From NCBI RefSeq assembly GCF_000835495.1, contig NW_015622544.1:3810855-3874854 (forward strand): a DNA stretch of 64,000 nt, given 5' to 3'. This stretch comes from Cladophialophora immunda. Taxonomy: Eukaryota; Ascomycota; Eurotiomycetes; Chaetothyriales; Herpotrichiellaceae. Under the pieces are notes generated by a model. That model did not search any database, was not told where the DNA came from, and saw only the letters and a list, made by a program, of their open reading frames with translations. How positions within the stretch are numbered: the first letter of the stretch is position 1; each line of letters opens with the position of its first letter. The position numbers and the translations under genes were made by a program. Below, one piece after another: positions 1 through 9,561 of this stretch.

Positions 1-549
1 TTCCCGCCAAACACCCCCATCACATACATGATCCACCTGTTGTCCCTCTTTCTCGAAGAATACGGATTACCGAGTGCAGCGCACACCATTGGAGACGACA
101 GAGAGTCCACGCCGCGCAGACCAGTACTTCGTCCACATCAGCCACCGAGTCTTCGCTTGCCGACATCGAGAATCGAGTTGGACCTCCCGAACCCCTGTCG
201 CCTTGATTCACACCGTCACACTGCCTCTCGGCGGCTATCTCGCGTTGCCGCATTACCGAAAAGTCAACATTCCGCTGAGACGCCTTTACTACATCACAGT
301 GCAGCAAGGAGACCTCGAGCTAGATCTGCGCTTGCTGGTGTCGGAAATTCCCACCTTCAACACAGTTCCGCAACTCGCATGATCCTGGTCGTTGTCGTCC
401 ATCAGCCCTTAAGCCTGGCTTCTTGACTGCGTCGCCAGCCTGCAACGACGCCGTCCTGTCGTCAGACCCTCGATATACCTCCCTGCTGTCCTTAGTAGCC
501 CACTCATACCTTTGTGGCTCTCACACGAGTTCTCCCGGGGTCCGCAGCC
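1..549. other. No convincing gene
   Basis: Several short overlapping frames are open on both strands, but none has a recognisable domain. They read as proline/serine/arginine-rich translations typical of non-coding fungal GC-balanced DNA. The stretch may be the 5' leader, or an upstream exon, of the small ORF that begins at 550. Confidence 0.4.
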
Positions 550-816
550 ATGGGCCGCTTCACCACCATGATCCTTTCCTGCCTCCACAACCTCCTCATT
601 CAACTCCCCCAGAACGGCTATCACAATATCTCGCGCGTCATGCAGCCCCAGATGCGAAGCCTATCTGAGAGTCTCACCATTGCGAACCCCGCTGCATGGC
701 GCAATGCCGCCGCCCGCAAAGAGAACGGGATAGAGTTGCAGTCCATCGCGCCCAAAACCTCGGATGAGCCGCCCGTGAAGCAGGAAGAGGTGGTTGAAGG
801 TTCTCAGGCCCGATAG
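550..816 (+). CDS. Small hypothetical protein (88 aa)
   Basis: An 88-codon frame opens at an ATG in a good fungal start context (GCAGCCATGG) and ends in TAG at 814-816. The N-terminal half is mildly hydrophobic, with a run near residues 7-16. The C-terminal half is charged and ends in a Lys/Glu-rich tail. I recognise no domain. The frame stays open about 36 nt upstream of the ATG, so an upstream exon is possible. The start context and the amino-acid composition favour a real gene, but the length is short enough that chance cannot be excluded. Confidence 0.35.
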   Translation: MGRFTTMILSCLHNLLIQLPQNGYHNISRVMQPQMRSLSESLTIANPAAWRNAAARKENGIELQSIAPKTSDEPPVKQEEVVEGSQAR

Positions 817-2432
817 TCCATGATAGCCTTGGGGCAGAGATATATCAGAACTATGAGGGAATTAGCTACAAGAGATTGCATGAGGTTGGATCAGGATGAG
901 TCCGCGGAAGAGACGCCCTATTGTCGACAAACCTCGTCTGCCGCTTCAGCCACTGCTTCGCTCAACATCATTTGAGCGACAACCTATCTCACCCGAACGG
1001 ATATCTTTGGAGACCAGGTCCTGGGGATTGGGTTCTTGGAGGAGTTCCCCTCTTGTCTATGGTCGTCTGCTCGTTTCCTAGCGCCCTCCTGGCACCGAAG
1101 ACTCGGGATATTGTTAACCTAGTCGCCTTGAACCACCAAGGGAGGCGGCACAATTCCGATGCCTCAAATTACACAAACCGATGGAGGCGGGACCACGGGA
1201 TGTCCACTCACCGTCATCCTTATCCAACGAAGGTGGCGGTTGAAGAAGGAAACACCCTTCCTGGGGCATGGCCGGGCTGGAAGCTTCCGCTCTCCACATC
1301 CGCCGGGCATAGCATGGGTCGAAAGGGCAGACGATTCTACCCGATAGTGTGCGGTTCGCTCTCTATCTCTATCTTTCGTCTCTTCGCTGGACGTGCACGG
1401 GACTACACTCCACCGAGTCTACAACGTTATATGGAACAGGACGATACAGATACGAGAGATGGACATACAGGGGTGATCGCCTCGACGGGGGAGAAGAGTC
1501 AATCGTTCGCTTCGACCCAGCCGGGGCACGCAGGCCTTGTGTCCCCCACCTTCGTCCAAGGGGGCGCATTGAGCTCGGAAAGAGAACATTTTATGTTACA
1601 AGAATAGACCCGGGATGGACAAAGAGGCATGCTCGATCTTCTGGACTGCTTTGATTCAAGCGTTCTGTACTGACTGCGTTGCTCTATACCTGGTGCATAA
1701 TATTTGACTGCTGTACTGCATTATTGCGTTGCATTGCATTGGCCCTGCGCTGCACTTGTGCTCTGATACACCAATTTTCTTGAGCGGGCGGTCCTCTGTA
1801 AACAACTGCCACGACTGCACTGCACTGCACTGCACTGCACTGCATTGTCCTGTTCTATTACTGTACAATAGTTCCAATAGAAGTCTGGGGCACATCGATA
1901 TCAATGCGTAATGGGTAATATCTCTTTCCCCCTCCGGCCCAAGGGATGCGGCTGTGCAATCCAGCAAAGGGAGATATATATGCACATCGTTCCGGATCAA
2001 TCCTGGCCCTGACTTTGATAGTTTCACAGGATCCGTCTTCGTCAGGACAGACTCCCATTGCAAAGCGTCCGCTAGTTCAAGGCTAGCTTTCATCTGGTTC
2101 GATTCAAGCGAGGTCAAGTCGAGTCTTCTAGCTATGTTCTAGTCCTGCTTCACGGCGAGGCAGCTTCGCTACCTGCTCAATGCTTGCTATCCGAGAAACT
2201 ACTCACAGAGTGGCTGCAAACCTCGACCCAGCCCTCATCAATGTCATGTCCACCGTTCTCCTCGATCTTCAGCACTCATTGCGACGTTTCATATCTCTCA
2301 GTCCGCTAGAACCATGGCCGGATCAGCACTCATACTCTGCCACAATCCCCCTTCCCCAATGTTAATCGTATGGCATGGCGCATAAAGTCATCCTCAAGCA
2401 CTTGCGTTTCTGTCAATAACTTCAGTTGATCA
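817..2432. other. Gene-poor gap with pentamer repeat
   Basis: Long frames exist here, the longest about 228 codons on the plus strand from 921. Their translations lack domains, hydrophobic pattern or biased codon use, so I do not call them. The only distinct structure is the CTGCA pentamer array at 1814-1843. The interval would also hold the 3' end of the coiled-coil gene that terminates at 2433. Confidence 0.5.
1814..1843. repeat. CTGCA pentamer microsatellite
   Basis: Six perfect head-to-tail copies of CTGCA. Looser GCATT/TGCAC-type copies lie upstream around 1725-1760, so this looks like the pure core of a broader degenerate pentamer tract. Confidence 0.9.
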
Positions 2433-5309
2433 TCAACCACGAATATGTCGTCTCCCCTGATGATACAGCTGGGCAACGGTCTTTGGTTCCGAGTCTTCGG
2501 TGCGATAGCCCGATTCGTTGCTCACCATGCTTTCCCTGAGTCGGTCGCGTCTCCTTTCCCGCCCGGAATCACTCTCATAGCCATAATGTTCTGATTCACT
2601 TGATCTTGTGCTTGCTCCTCTGAGGTCCCGTGTCCCAGGTCGTAGGTGGAGGACACGTGCCACGCCCGTGTGGATTTGTTCTTCATCATACTCGTCTTGC
2701 TGCCGCTGTCTTCCTCCGTTGTTGTTGGCTTCGTAGGCTTGGTAGGGCTCAAAGTAGTTGGGTTCTGGTGGAGTTCTCGGCCTTCCACCACGGATGATTC
2801 GTTCAATGTCGGTTTCCGTCTCGCTGTAGGGTAGTCCGCTCGAGGAGTTTAACATATCCAATGCACAGATGCTTTTGCGGTAAACTTCACGATCACTGCT
2901 GGCGACGCTGTGATCCGATTTGTTTTCATCCAGGACTCGCTCCGTCTGGACGCCACTATCCGGAGAAGAGTGGAGATCGGAAACTTCGGTGATTTTGCTG
3001 AGCACACGTCGTGCTGCGGTTTGTCCCATGATTCCGTTCTTGAAGTAATCCGATGTGATCTGTGCGGCAAGCGGGCTCTCGACTGACTGAGCCATTTCGG
3101 CAACTCGAGCCGCCGGGAGATGAGGTCTCAGATACGCTGGTGGGTCAGGAAGCGACTTGTCGGTATCCATGGGAGATGCAGTCAGAGCACCGTAACGTTG
3201 TGTTGCACCAAGTGAGTCGGACCGTGGTCTGACGATCGGTGCCGTCATGACGGACTCGATCGAGACTTGAGAGCCGTCAATGGGTGTGCTCGGGGTCGTT
3301 AGTGCTCGTGGATTTGTATGTGTCTGCAGAGAAGGTCGGTGGCGAAGTGCGGCCCGGTCGACGGTGGGCGCCACCTCCTTGGATGAAAACCTCGAATCCG
3401 ATGAGGGAAATCCGATCATGCTGTAGCTCGTGGGTATCGTGCCTTTCCTGTATTTTTCTTTGTCTCTCTCCATTCCGAAGAACCTCAAGGCCTTGGAGGC
3501 GTTGCTGTTCTTAGCAGCTACCGGAGCCGAGTCGGTAGACGCTTGTAGCATTGCGTGAGCCTGGGAGATGACGTTCTTGACATCCTCCCGACGGGCGAAA
3601 ACTTCCTCGCGGGCACTACCCAGCTTTTGACGGAGGTTTGATATCTCGGCATCGCGTTGATCGAGTTCTAGTGTGTGCCTCGTCTGCAAGCTGATCATGG
3701 TGCCTTGCAGCTCTTCGTATCTTCGAACCATCTTCTCCGAATCCGTACGCTGCTGCCGGCTCTCAGCTATTATGACTCGACATTCCTGTAATTGTCTGCT
3801 CAGATCATCGTTTTGTTGTACAAGAAGCAATAGTTCGTGATCCTTTTCCTGTACGAGTCTGACTGCTTTGTTGTATCTGTCCACGTGTGCATCGAGGTTT
3901 TTGGATTGATCTCTGATCATGGCTCCCTGACCATGCAATACCTTGCGATATTCTCGGATGAAATTGCGCGCTTCGCGCAGATTTCCAACATATTTATCCA
4001 GAGTGTCCTCGGCAACGCGAACATAATCGACAGATCCGTGAGGCTCGTCGCGCGTGTAGTCCGATATTATTCGAAGAACTTGCAGGGTCCTAGGCTCGCG
4101 CATGGTATCGACCCAAGTGGGGATGTTGTTTTGAATGAACGTACCCAAAAGGCGCGTGACTTCGTGAACTGTATTTCGAAGTTCTGAGATTCTTCGGTCT
4201 TTGTCTTCAATTTCCTTGTCTTTCGCCGCCATTCTCTCCAAAGCTTCTTCTACCTGTCCTTCAAGCTCATTCAGTTGTTCGCAAGAGGCCTTGGTATCAC
4301 GCTCAGCAAGCGATTCGGCGGACTCGACGATTTTGCGGTACTCGGCAGTGATCAAGCGTAGGTGGTCGGAGAAAGATTTGAGTGCCTGAGGAATGTCAGT
4401 GCAAGAGGAGTCTCCGAAGATTGCGTGTCTCACACTGCTCAGGGTTACCTGGTTGACGCTTGACTCAAGCTTCAAATTACATGCTTCGTTGAGCAGAGTC
4501 GTCATCTTCTGCAGTTGACCGCGCATAGCAGGAAGCCAATGCTGGGATACGGCCACATGGTCGCATTCGGGCAGTTTCTCCAGCAACTCCTCGATGGTCA
4601 TTGCAGCAAAGGGCTGTGTGATTTGTGGATCTGCAGGGGCGCGGCTGCCGATGGTGTACGAAGGCATTGTGCTATGAGCGGATCGGTCGTGCTTTCTTAA
4701 GGGGGTGGTCAGATTTCGCAGAGTTTCCATTGTCGCGTCATCGGTAGACGCGGAGGTTGAGATAGTTGGCACAGAACTTATGGTGGATTCCTCGGTGTTT
4801 CTGCGAAGCAATCGAAGAGACGGCGGAGGTGATATCGGGTTTGTTTGCGGGTATCCTTGGCTTGCTAACAGAAGTGAACCTGGTAACTCTGCCGCTGTTG
4901 GTGAATAAAGCGATGTCGGGCTGGCGGGTGTCTCTGGCAGGGTACAGCCCGGTGTCGAGGGTGCGGCAGGGATGTACCGTGATGTTAACGGTGAAGTACC
5001 GCCCTTGATATCAACTCCCAGAAGTGAATGTTTACGTCGGTCGGTGGGAGTCTTGGGAGTCAAGAGGCCTCCGAGTCCCGACCTTGACGTTGCTGGAGCC
5101 AGACCTGTTGACAAAGTTGCAGCTTCACCACCACTTGCTATTTGCAGCGGAGGAGGTCGACGACGAAATTTGGACACAATCTTAGCTTCCATCGTGGCCG
5201 GCACTTGATCTCCAACTGCAGGTTCTGGACATACGAGGCCACCAAGTCCCCCATTGACCACCATTTTTGTGACATGAGTTCCTGCCTTTGAGCCCAATAT
5301 GGACGCCAT
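2433..5309 (-). CDS. Coiled-coil hypothetical protein (958 aa)
   Basis: A single uninterrupted 958-codon frame starts at ATG 5309 and stops with TGA at 2433-2435. The order is as follows. A Ser/Thr/Pro-rich disordered N-terminus covers about residues 1-230. A conserved-looking helical block begins near residue 236 (starting MTIEELLEKLPE). Heptad-like coiled coils follow at roughly 330-400 and 470-600, rich in Glu/Lys/Gln/Arg. A low-complexity C-terminus has Arg/Ser/Glu-rich stretches. This architecture suits a cytoskeletal, septal or spindle-pole scaffold, but no family motif lets me name it and the function is inference. It is transcribed away from the TAN1-like gene across a 762-bp divergent gap. 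Confidence 0.85.
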   Translation of the reverse strand: MASILGSKAGTHVTKMVVNGGLGGLVCPEPAVGDQVPATMEAKIVSKFRRRPPPLQIASGGEAATLSTGLAPATSRSGLGGLLTPKTPTDRRKHSLLGVDIKGGTSPLTSRYIPAAPSTPGCTLPETPASPTSLYSPTAAELPGSLLLASQGYPQTNPISPPPSLRLLRRNTEESTISSVPTISTSASTDDATMETLRNLTTPLRKHDRSAHSTMPSYTIGSRAPADPQITQPFAAMTIEELLEKLPECDHVAVSQHWLPAMRGQLQKMTTLLNEACNLKLESSVNQVTLSSVRHAIFGDSSCTDIPQALKSFSDHLRLITAEYRKIVESAESLAERDTKASCEQLNELEGQVEEALERMAAKDKEIEDKDRRISELRNTVHEVTRLLGTFIQNNIPTWVDTMREPRTLQVLRIISDYTRDEPHGSVDYVRVAEDTLDKYVGNLREARNFIREYRKVLHGQGAMIRDQSKNLDAHVDRYNKAVRLVQEKDHELLLLVQQNDDLSRQLQECRVIIAESRQQRTDSEKMVRRYEELQGTMISLQTRHTLELDQRDAEISNLRQKLGSAREEVFARREDVKNVISQAHAMLQASTDSAPVAAKNSNASKALRFFGMERDKEKYRKGTIPTSYSMIGFPSSDSRFSSKEVAPTVDRAALRHRPSLQTHTNPRALTTPSTPIDGSQVSIESVMTAPIVRPRSDSLGATQRYGALTASPMDTDKSLPDPPAYLRPHLPAARVAEMAQSVESPLAAQITSDYFKNGIMGQTAARRVLSKITEVSDLHSSPDSGVQTERVLDENKSDHSVASSDREVYRKSICALDMLNSSSGLPYSETETDIERIIRGGRPRTPPEPNYFEPYQAYEANNNGGRQRQQDEYDEEQIHTGVARVLHLRPGTRDLRGASTRSSESEHYGYESDSGRERRRDRLRESMVSNESGYRTEDSEPKTVAQLYHQGRRHIRG

Positions 5310-6071
5310 CGATGCGATCGAAGCACAGGAATAGGAAGGAAGATGGGAGTGGAAAGAAGAAAAGCCATTCTCTTTTGAATCTCGCTACGCTTTCTGATGG
5401 TCGGAGACTGCTCATGTATGCACCATGCGGAGGGATGCCATTGTCAACGCCATTCTAGGCAAGGGTTTGAAGCATAGACCGTCGCACCGAGAGAGCTTCG
5501 ACAAGCTTATCCAGAAAGGGCGCAGAGAACGAGCCAATCAGAAAGTGCTGCTGATGAGCTTGAAGCCCCAAGAGGAGAGACGCGATAGTGCTACCATCCC
5601 CAGAGTCTTCTTCTCAGCCGCAGAGAGGCGCTTAGACTAGGCCATCACGAGGCCAGCACTGGACGAATGTCTCCGTGGCCCGGCTTCATGCGGGTGTCAT
5701 GGTGAGACGACCAGTGGCCGAGGCGAGGATAGAGGGCCGCTCAATGCAGGAGCATTTTAGCCCTGCGAAAGAGGCCCAGACTGGTTCTGAGAGTAGCGGA
5801 AGAGGAGAAAAGGAAGAGGATGAAAGAGACGGGGAGGAAACAAGAGACAGGCTGCGTTTCCGAATCAGGACTAGTGGATTTTGCAGCACCCACGCACCCA
5901 TTTTGCCGCCTTGACGACAATTCCACCAATTCCACCGATGTTTCCTCCATCAAGAATCTCGCCAAATCCCCAAGAAGACCTTCAAGAGCGCAAATCCCTG
6001 CATATTCGAACCTTTCTCCTCCTATCATCGTACTGGACCTCTGACATCAATGCTGTGAGGGTAGCCTAGAA
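5310..6071. promoter_or_regulatory. Divergent intergenic region
   Basis: This gap separates the start codons of the coiled-coil gene (minus) and the TAN1-like gene (plus), so it should hold both promoters. A 71-codon plus-strand ORF from 5425 has an ATG in fair context (CACCATGC). It could be an upstream ORF or a small gene, but nothing else supports it. Pyrimidine-rich stretches lie close to both starts. Confidence 0.5.
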
Positions 6072-7125
6072 ATGGATCCCACGGAGCCAGTGAGCAGATC
6101 ACCAAAAAGGCTCAAAATGGATCATGCACAATCATCGTCGGACCCAAGGCCTCGCAAAGGCAACGCCGGGAAACCCAAGTATCGGGCTCAGAAAACAGAG
6201 AATTCACGGGCTAACTCTCGCCGGCCCGCCGTCATCAGTGCGTCGGGCATCCACAGTGACGATGTTGGGATCTTTGTCACCTGTGATAAGGGTCAGGAGA
6301 AGAAATGCTTGCAAGAGCTATCTGACTTGCTGGAGGAGGTGGGTAAAGTGCCTCTCGTCATGTTCCACCAACTAAGCATGCCACCAGTTGTTTGCTGCTG
6401 AGTCAAGCACCCAACCTGTGGCGGCAACGCCGGACGTCCAGCCAGACAAGGACGATGTGGAGGTCGATATCGAGGCTGACATACGTGCCGAGTTGGACTC
6501 ATTGAGATCCAAACGAGAACCTCCAAACGTCCCGTCAGCAAAGCTCTCCTTCATAACGCTCGACATACCATGCGTCTCATTTGTACGGTTCCCCAAAAAT
6601 CCACCCTTCAACCCGGTCGAGACGGTTCGCAAATTGTGCCTCTCGGCCTCAAGCAAGGAAGAAGCTGGGCCGCGAAGTCGCTACATCAAGAGACTTACGC
6701 CGGTCTCTTTGATGCGCAAGACCTTGAATGACGGATTACAGTCACTTTGTGACGAGGTCCTTCCCAAACACTTTCTGATCGACGTCGACTCCGACGACCG
6801 CAATTCAAGCTCTAAACGCGAGGACGAGCATAAGCACCAACCATGCAAATTCGCTATCCGTCCGACAATCCGCAACAATCACAAACTTAATCGAGACGAA
6901 GTCATTCGGGTGGTCGCTGATAAGATCGCCACTCTTGGCCGGGGAGAGCACACTGTAGACTTGAAAGGTTATGACAAGCTCGTCCTCGTCGAAGTGTATC
7001 GAAATGTGATTGGCATGAGCGTTGTCGGGAACGAATTTGAGACATTGAAGAGGTTCAATTTGGCCGAGATCCATGCAAGCCACTTTGACGATGGTGACAA
7101 GAAGGGCACAAATGATCAAAGTTGA
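6072..7125 (+). CDS. TAN1: THUMP-domain tRNA acetylation adaptor, TAN1/THUMPD1 type
   Basis: Two exons, 6072-6338 and 6388-7125, are separated by a 49-nt intron (GTGGGT..CAG with a CTAAG-like branch site) that preserves phase 0. The product is 334 aa. A basic, disordered N-terminus is followed by an acidic Cys-containing helix (about residues 55-90). The THUMP domain occupies about 200-315, recognised by RPTIRNNHKL, the VDLKGYDKLVLVEV strand and the closing LKRFNLAEI. In the known family, Tan1 binds tRNA and works with the acetyltransferase Kre33/NAT10 to make N4-acetylcytidine at position 12 of tRNA-Ser and tRNA-Leu. Length is close to that of the yeast protein. Without the intron the first frame would stop at 6399-6401. 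Confidence 0.9.
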
Positions 7126-7190
7126 GCAAATGGCAGGATGTGTGGTGGACTAAGTGCGAGTGAACCGACGCTCAGAGTCATACACTGAGG

Positions 7191-7889
7191 CTATTTCTCC
7201 TCGCTGCTGACGATTCGTATTTTGTCGGAGACACGCTTCCAGAAGCGATGGGGCCTTTCAGCACTTTCTGCTCCACTGAACTGCTCGGGAGCCTTCATTG
7301 TCCCTCTTGTCAGCCAATATCCAGGGCCATGCTGCTCTATCACCTTATCGCTTCTTCTCAATGTGCCTCGAGCGAGCCAGAAACCTTGCCAATTTGCACG
7401 CGCTGATCTCCTAGTTGCAAGCTCCACCGGTGGCTTTGGCCGGGAATATTGCTCCAGCCACCATTTCCGGTAGCTGTTGCTGAACCTGATCTGAGGCCAT
7501 GCGGGCGTGTGGGACTCGGCCCTAGACGTGGACTCATAGGGTATCGCGATCAGTGGTTCAGAGGCCTCAAAGGCCTCAGAGGCTTCAGAGGAATCATCCA
7601 CAAGTGTGGTGCGGGTGTGACTCGACGGGGAGACTCGGCTGTTACGAGAAGGAGGCGACGGCGCTTTCCTGGGCAGCAAGTATGCGGTCGAATGCTCAAA
7701 ATCGATCAAGAAGCCCTGAGCGTCGTACTGACCGGATCTTTGGGTAAGTTCTCGACTGGACGGCCATTCATCCTGCATTTCGACGTGGCGAGCAAACCCG
7801 TGGGACCCAGTATCAGGAGAGCCCAGAGACAACGTACGTTCGTTTGGAAAGCCGTAGGCACCGTCACCGATTGTGGTTTGATCCATCAT
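7191..7889 (-). CDS. Orphan protein with duplicated WLxRGT motif (232 aa)
   Basis: A 232-codon frame starts at ATG 7889, with a second in-frame ATG immediately after. The N-terminal two thirds is polar and Ser-rich, with a Ser/Glu/Ala run near residues 98-112. The C-terminal third carries two copies of an aromatic-basic motif: GFWLARGTLR (about 170-179) and GYWLTRGTMK (about 190-199). No signal peptide or membrane span is visible. It converges on the TAN1-like gene, with only 65 bp between the stop codons. I do not recognise the family. The paired motif argues that the frame is real. Confidence 0.6.
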   Translation of the reverse strand: MMDQTTIGDGAYGFPNERTLSLGSPDTGSHGFARHVEMQDEWPSSRELTQRSGQYDAQGFLIDFEHSTAYLLPRKAPSPPSRNSRVSPSSHTRTTLVDDSSEASEAFEASEPLIAIPYESTSRAESHTPAWPQIRFSNSYRKWWLEQYSRPKPPVELATRRSARANWQGFWLARGTLRRSDKVIEQHGPGYWLTRGTMKAPEQFSGAESAERPHRFWKRVSDKIRIVSSEEK

Positions 7890-8704
7890 GATGAATCGGG
7901 AAATGAATTTTTGGTCGAGGAATTAAACAACAGAGAGTCAAGTCGAGGTCCGAGAGCTGGCAATGAGGAGTTAGGGACAGCCTTGTCTCTCTAATGCGAA
8001 ATCAAATCTAAGAAGCTCTAAGAACAAGTTCAAAGTGACAGCTCGCGATGGACCAGTCATAGAGTCGTTGGTTGGCGTGTGAATGGGACTTTTTCGCACT
8101 CAAACAAACAACATCCTTTGTGAGCGCGTCCCGCCCGTGAAAGTCAAGGAAGTGGGAACATCTTCACTATCACTCGAGCTAAAGTGTTAGTGAGAGATGG
8201 ACAAGTGAAGCAAGTACACCAGACTGCAAGTCAGCGTTGGCTCTCAACAGCCTTCGCCTGTCGCATGCATGCTCGTCAAGGTCGCTACAGCTAGATGGGT
8301 ATCATGACTTAGCAACAGATACGACAGGATGGATATCCTTTCTGACCATTATGTCGACTACAATGATTTCGACGACAAGCCGAGTTTAGGCCCAGATTGC
8401 ATTCTTTGGGACGACTCCAAAGGGGTTAGCAGAGTCAAGGATGGCTCACTATCCAGGACTATTGCCCTTCACACAACACATCCTCCTGACTGGTGGTCAC
8501 CAGCTCAATAATTCCTGATATTTGGCTTGCCTTGTTCAGGGAAAAGAGCCTTCCAGTGGTTGACAAACCCTTTCTTTTCCACGCATGGTGATCCAGCAAC
8601 ACCGTGGAACCATCAACTCCTATCCGCCTTTCCCGATTACATCCAAAGCAGCTTCACGCGAACTCTTTCTTCCCTTTCGAGCATGATTCGCGCTCAGACC
8701 AACA
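7890..8704. other. Intergenic gap
   Basis: Upstream DNA of the 7191-7889 gene and downstream DNA of the secreted-protein gene. A 60-codon plus-strand ORF from 8329 starts with ATG and is acidic at its N-terminus, but it has no supporting domain. Nothing else is seen. Confidence 0.5.
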
Positions 8705-9109
8705 CTACCAATAATAATACATGCATAGCGCCCCTACCAACTCCCCCGGCCGCGGACAGGTGAGGGGAGTCTTTGGCATTTCGCGGGCGTGGGGGTTGCA
8801 GGGCACTGTATCGACGTGCTCTGGACAACAGAACGTCCCCGCCAGATTCCCCAAGATCTTCGTCTCTTCTCCCTTGTACCCGGCCGGACAGCATGTGGCG
8901 CCTTGGGTCGAGAGCGGGGTGATGACGGTCCATTCGTAGCCCTCGTCGCAAGTGCCGTTTTCCTTCGCTCCGCGAGGCAGAATGTACCGTTCGGGTTCGC
9001 TGAGATCGGTCAGGGGCCTAGCGCTCGCAAGTTGCACAACGAGGAGGAGCACAAGGGAGACGGCGACAGTAGATAAGGATGTGAGAAGACAAAAGCTTTG
9101 AAGTATCAT
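8705..9109 (-). CDS. Small secreted cysteine-rich protein (134 aa)
   Basis: The 134-codon ORF starts at ATG 9109 and ends in TAG. The same frame stays open far upstream, but that extension is antisense to the neighbouring gene and implausible. Residues 1-30 form a signal peptide: a long Leu/Val core ending in LASA, with likely cleavage after Ala28 or Ala30. The mature chain has eight cysteines, at about 54, 73, 74, 94, 95, 104, 118 and 129, including two CC pairs, and ends in an aromatic YYYW tail. Even cysteine number, small size and a signal peptide fit an extracellular disulfide-bonded protein such as an effector-like or surface protein. I cannot assign a family. Confidence 0.75.
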   Translation of the reverse strand: MILQSFCLLTSLSTVAVSLVLLLVVQLASARPLTDLSEPERYILPRGAKENGTCDEGYEWTVITPLSTQGATCCPAGYKGEETKILGNLAGTFCCPEHVDTVPCNPHAREMPKTPLTCPRPGELVGALCMYYYW

Positions 9110-9561
9110 GTTGGATGCACTGCGCGAGATGTTGGAGATCAGGCTTCGTGTTGCAGAGATGCAGTAAAGAAGAGGAACGGGATGAGGAGTGCGATGAGAT
9201 ATCTCTGTTGCCTGTGTCAGGTCGACTTTTTCCCAAGTCACAATGCCGGGTTTGCTCGAGTGACTCTGGTGAGTAGTGAAGTCTTTGTTCACTCTTGGAT
9301 AATCTGCGATCGCCCGGGCACCTATCAGACCTTGATAGAACCCGCGCTCTCGGGAAAAGAGAACAGAATATGATGTTTCAAAACCATGTGTTGTTGCTGG
9401 ATGATATGGTAGAGTAGGAAATGGACTGCAATATAATTTCCCCCTTGTCCTTAGAAAACTCCCATGTTTCACCCGCCTTTGTCCCTCCCCAACCCGTGAA
9501 AAATGATCTCGATATACCCAGAAGAAAGTTGCGCTGCTTTTATGGTCCCATGAATGTCTTC
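9110..9561. promoter_or_regulatory. Gap between secreted-protein and arylsulfotransferase genes
   Basis: This should hold the promoter of the secreted-protein gene and the 3' region of the arylsulfotransferase gene, since both are on the minus strand. No motif stands out. Confidence 0.45.

Noticed and set aside
921..1607. 228-codon plus-strand frame
   Set aside because: No domain, no compositional support, and overlapping frames of similar quality on both strands.
2092..2105. tRNA B-box-like GGTTCGATTC
   Set aside because: Flanking bases do not form a T-stem or acceptor stem, and no A-box lies at the right distance.
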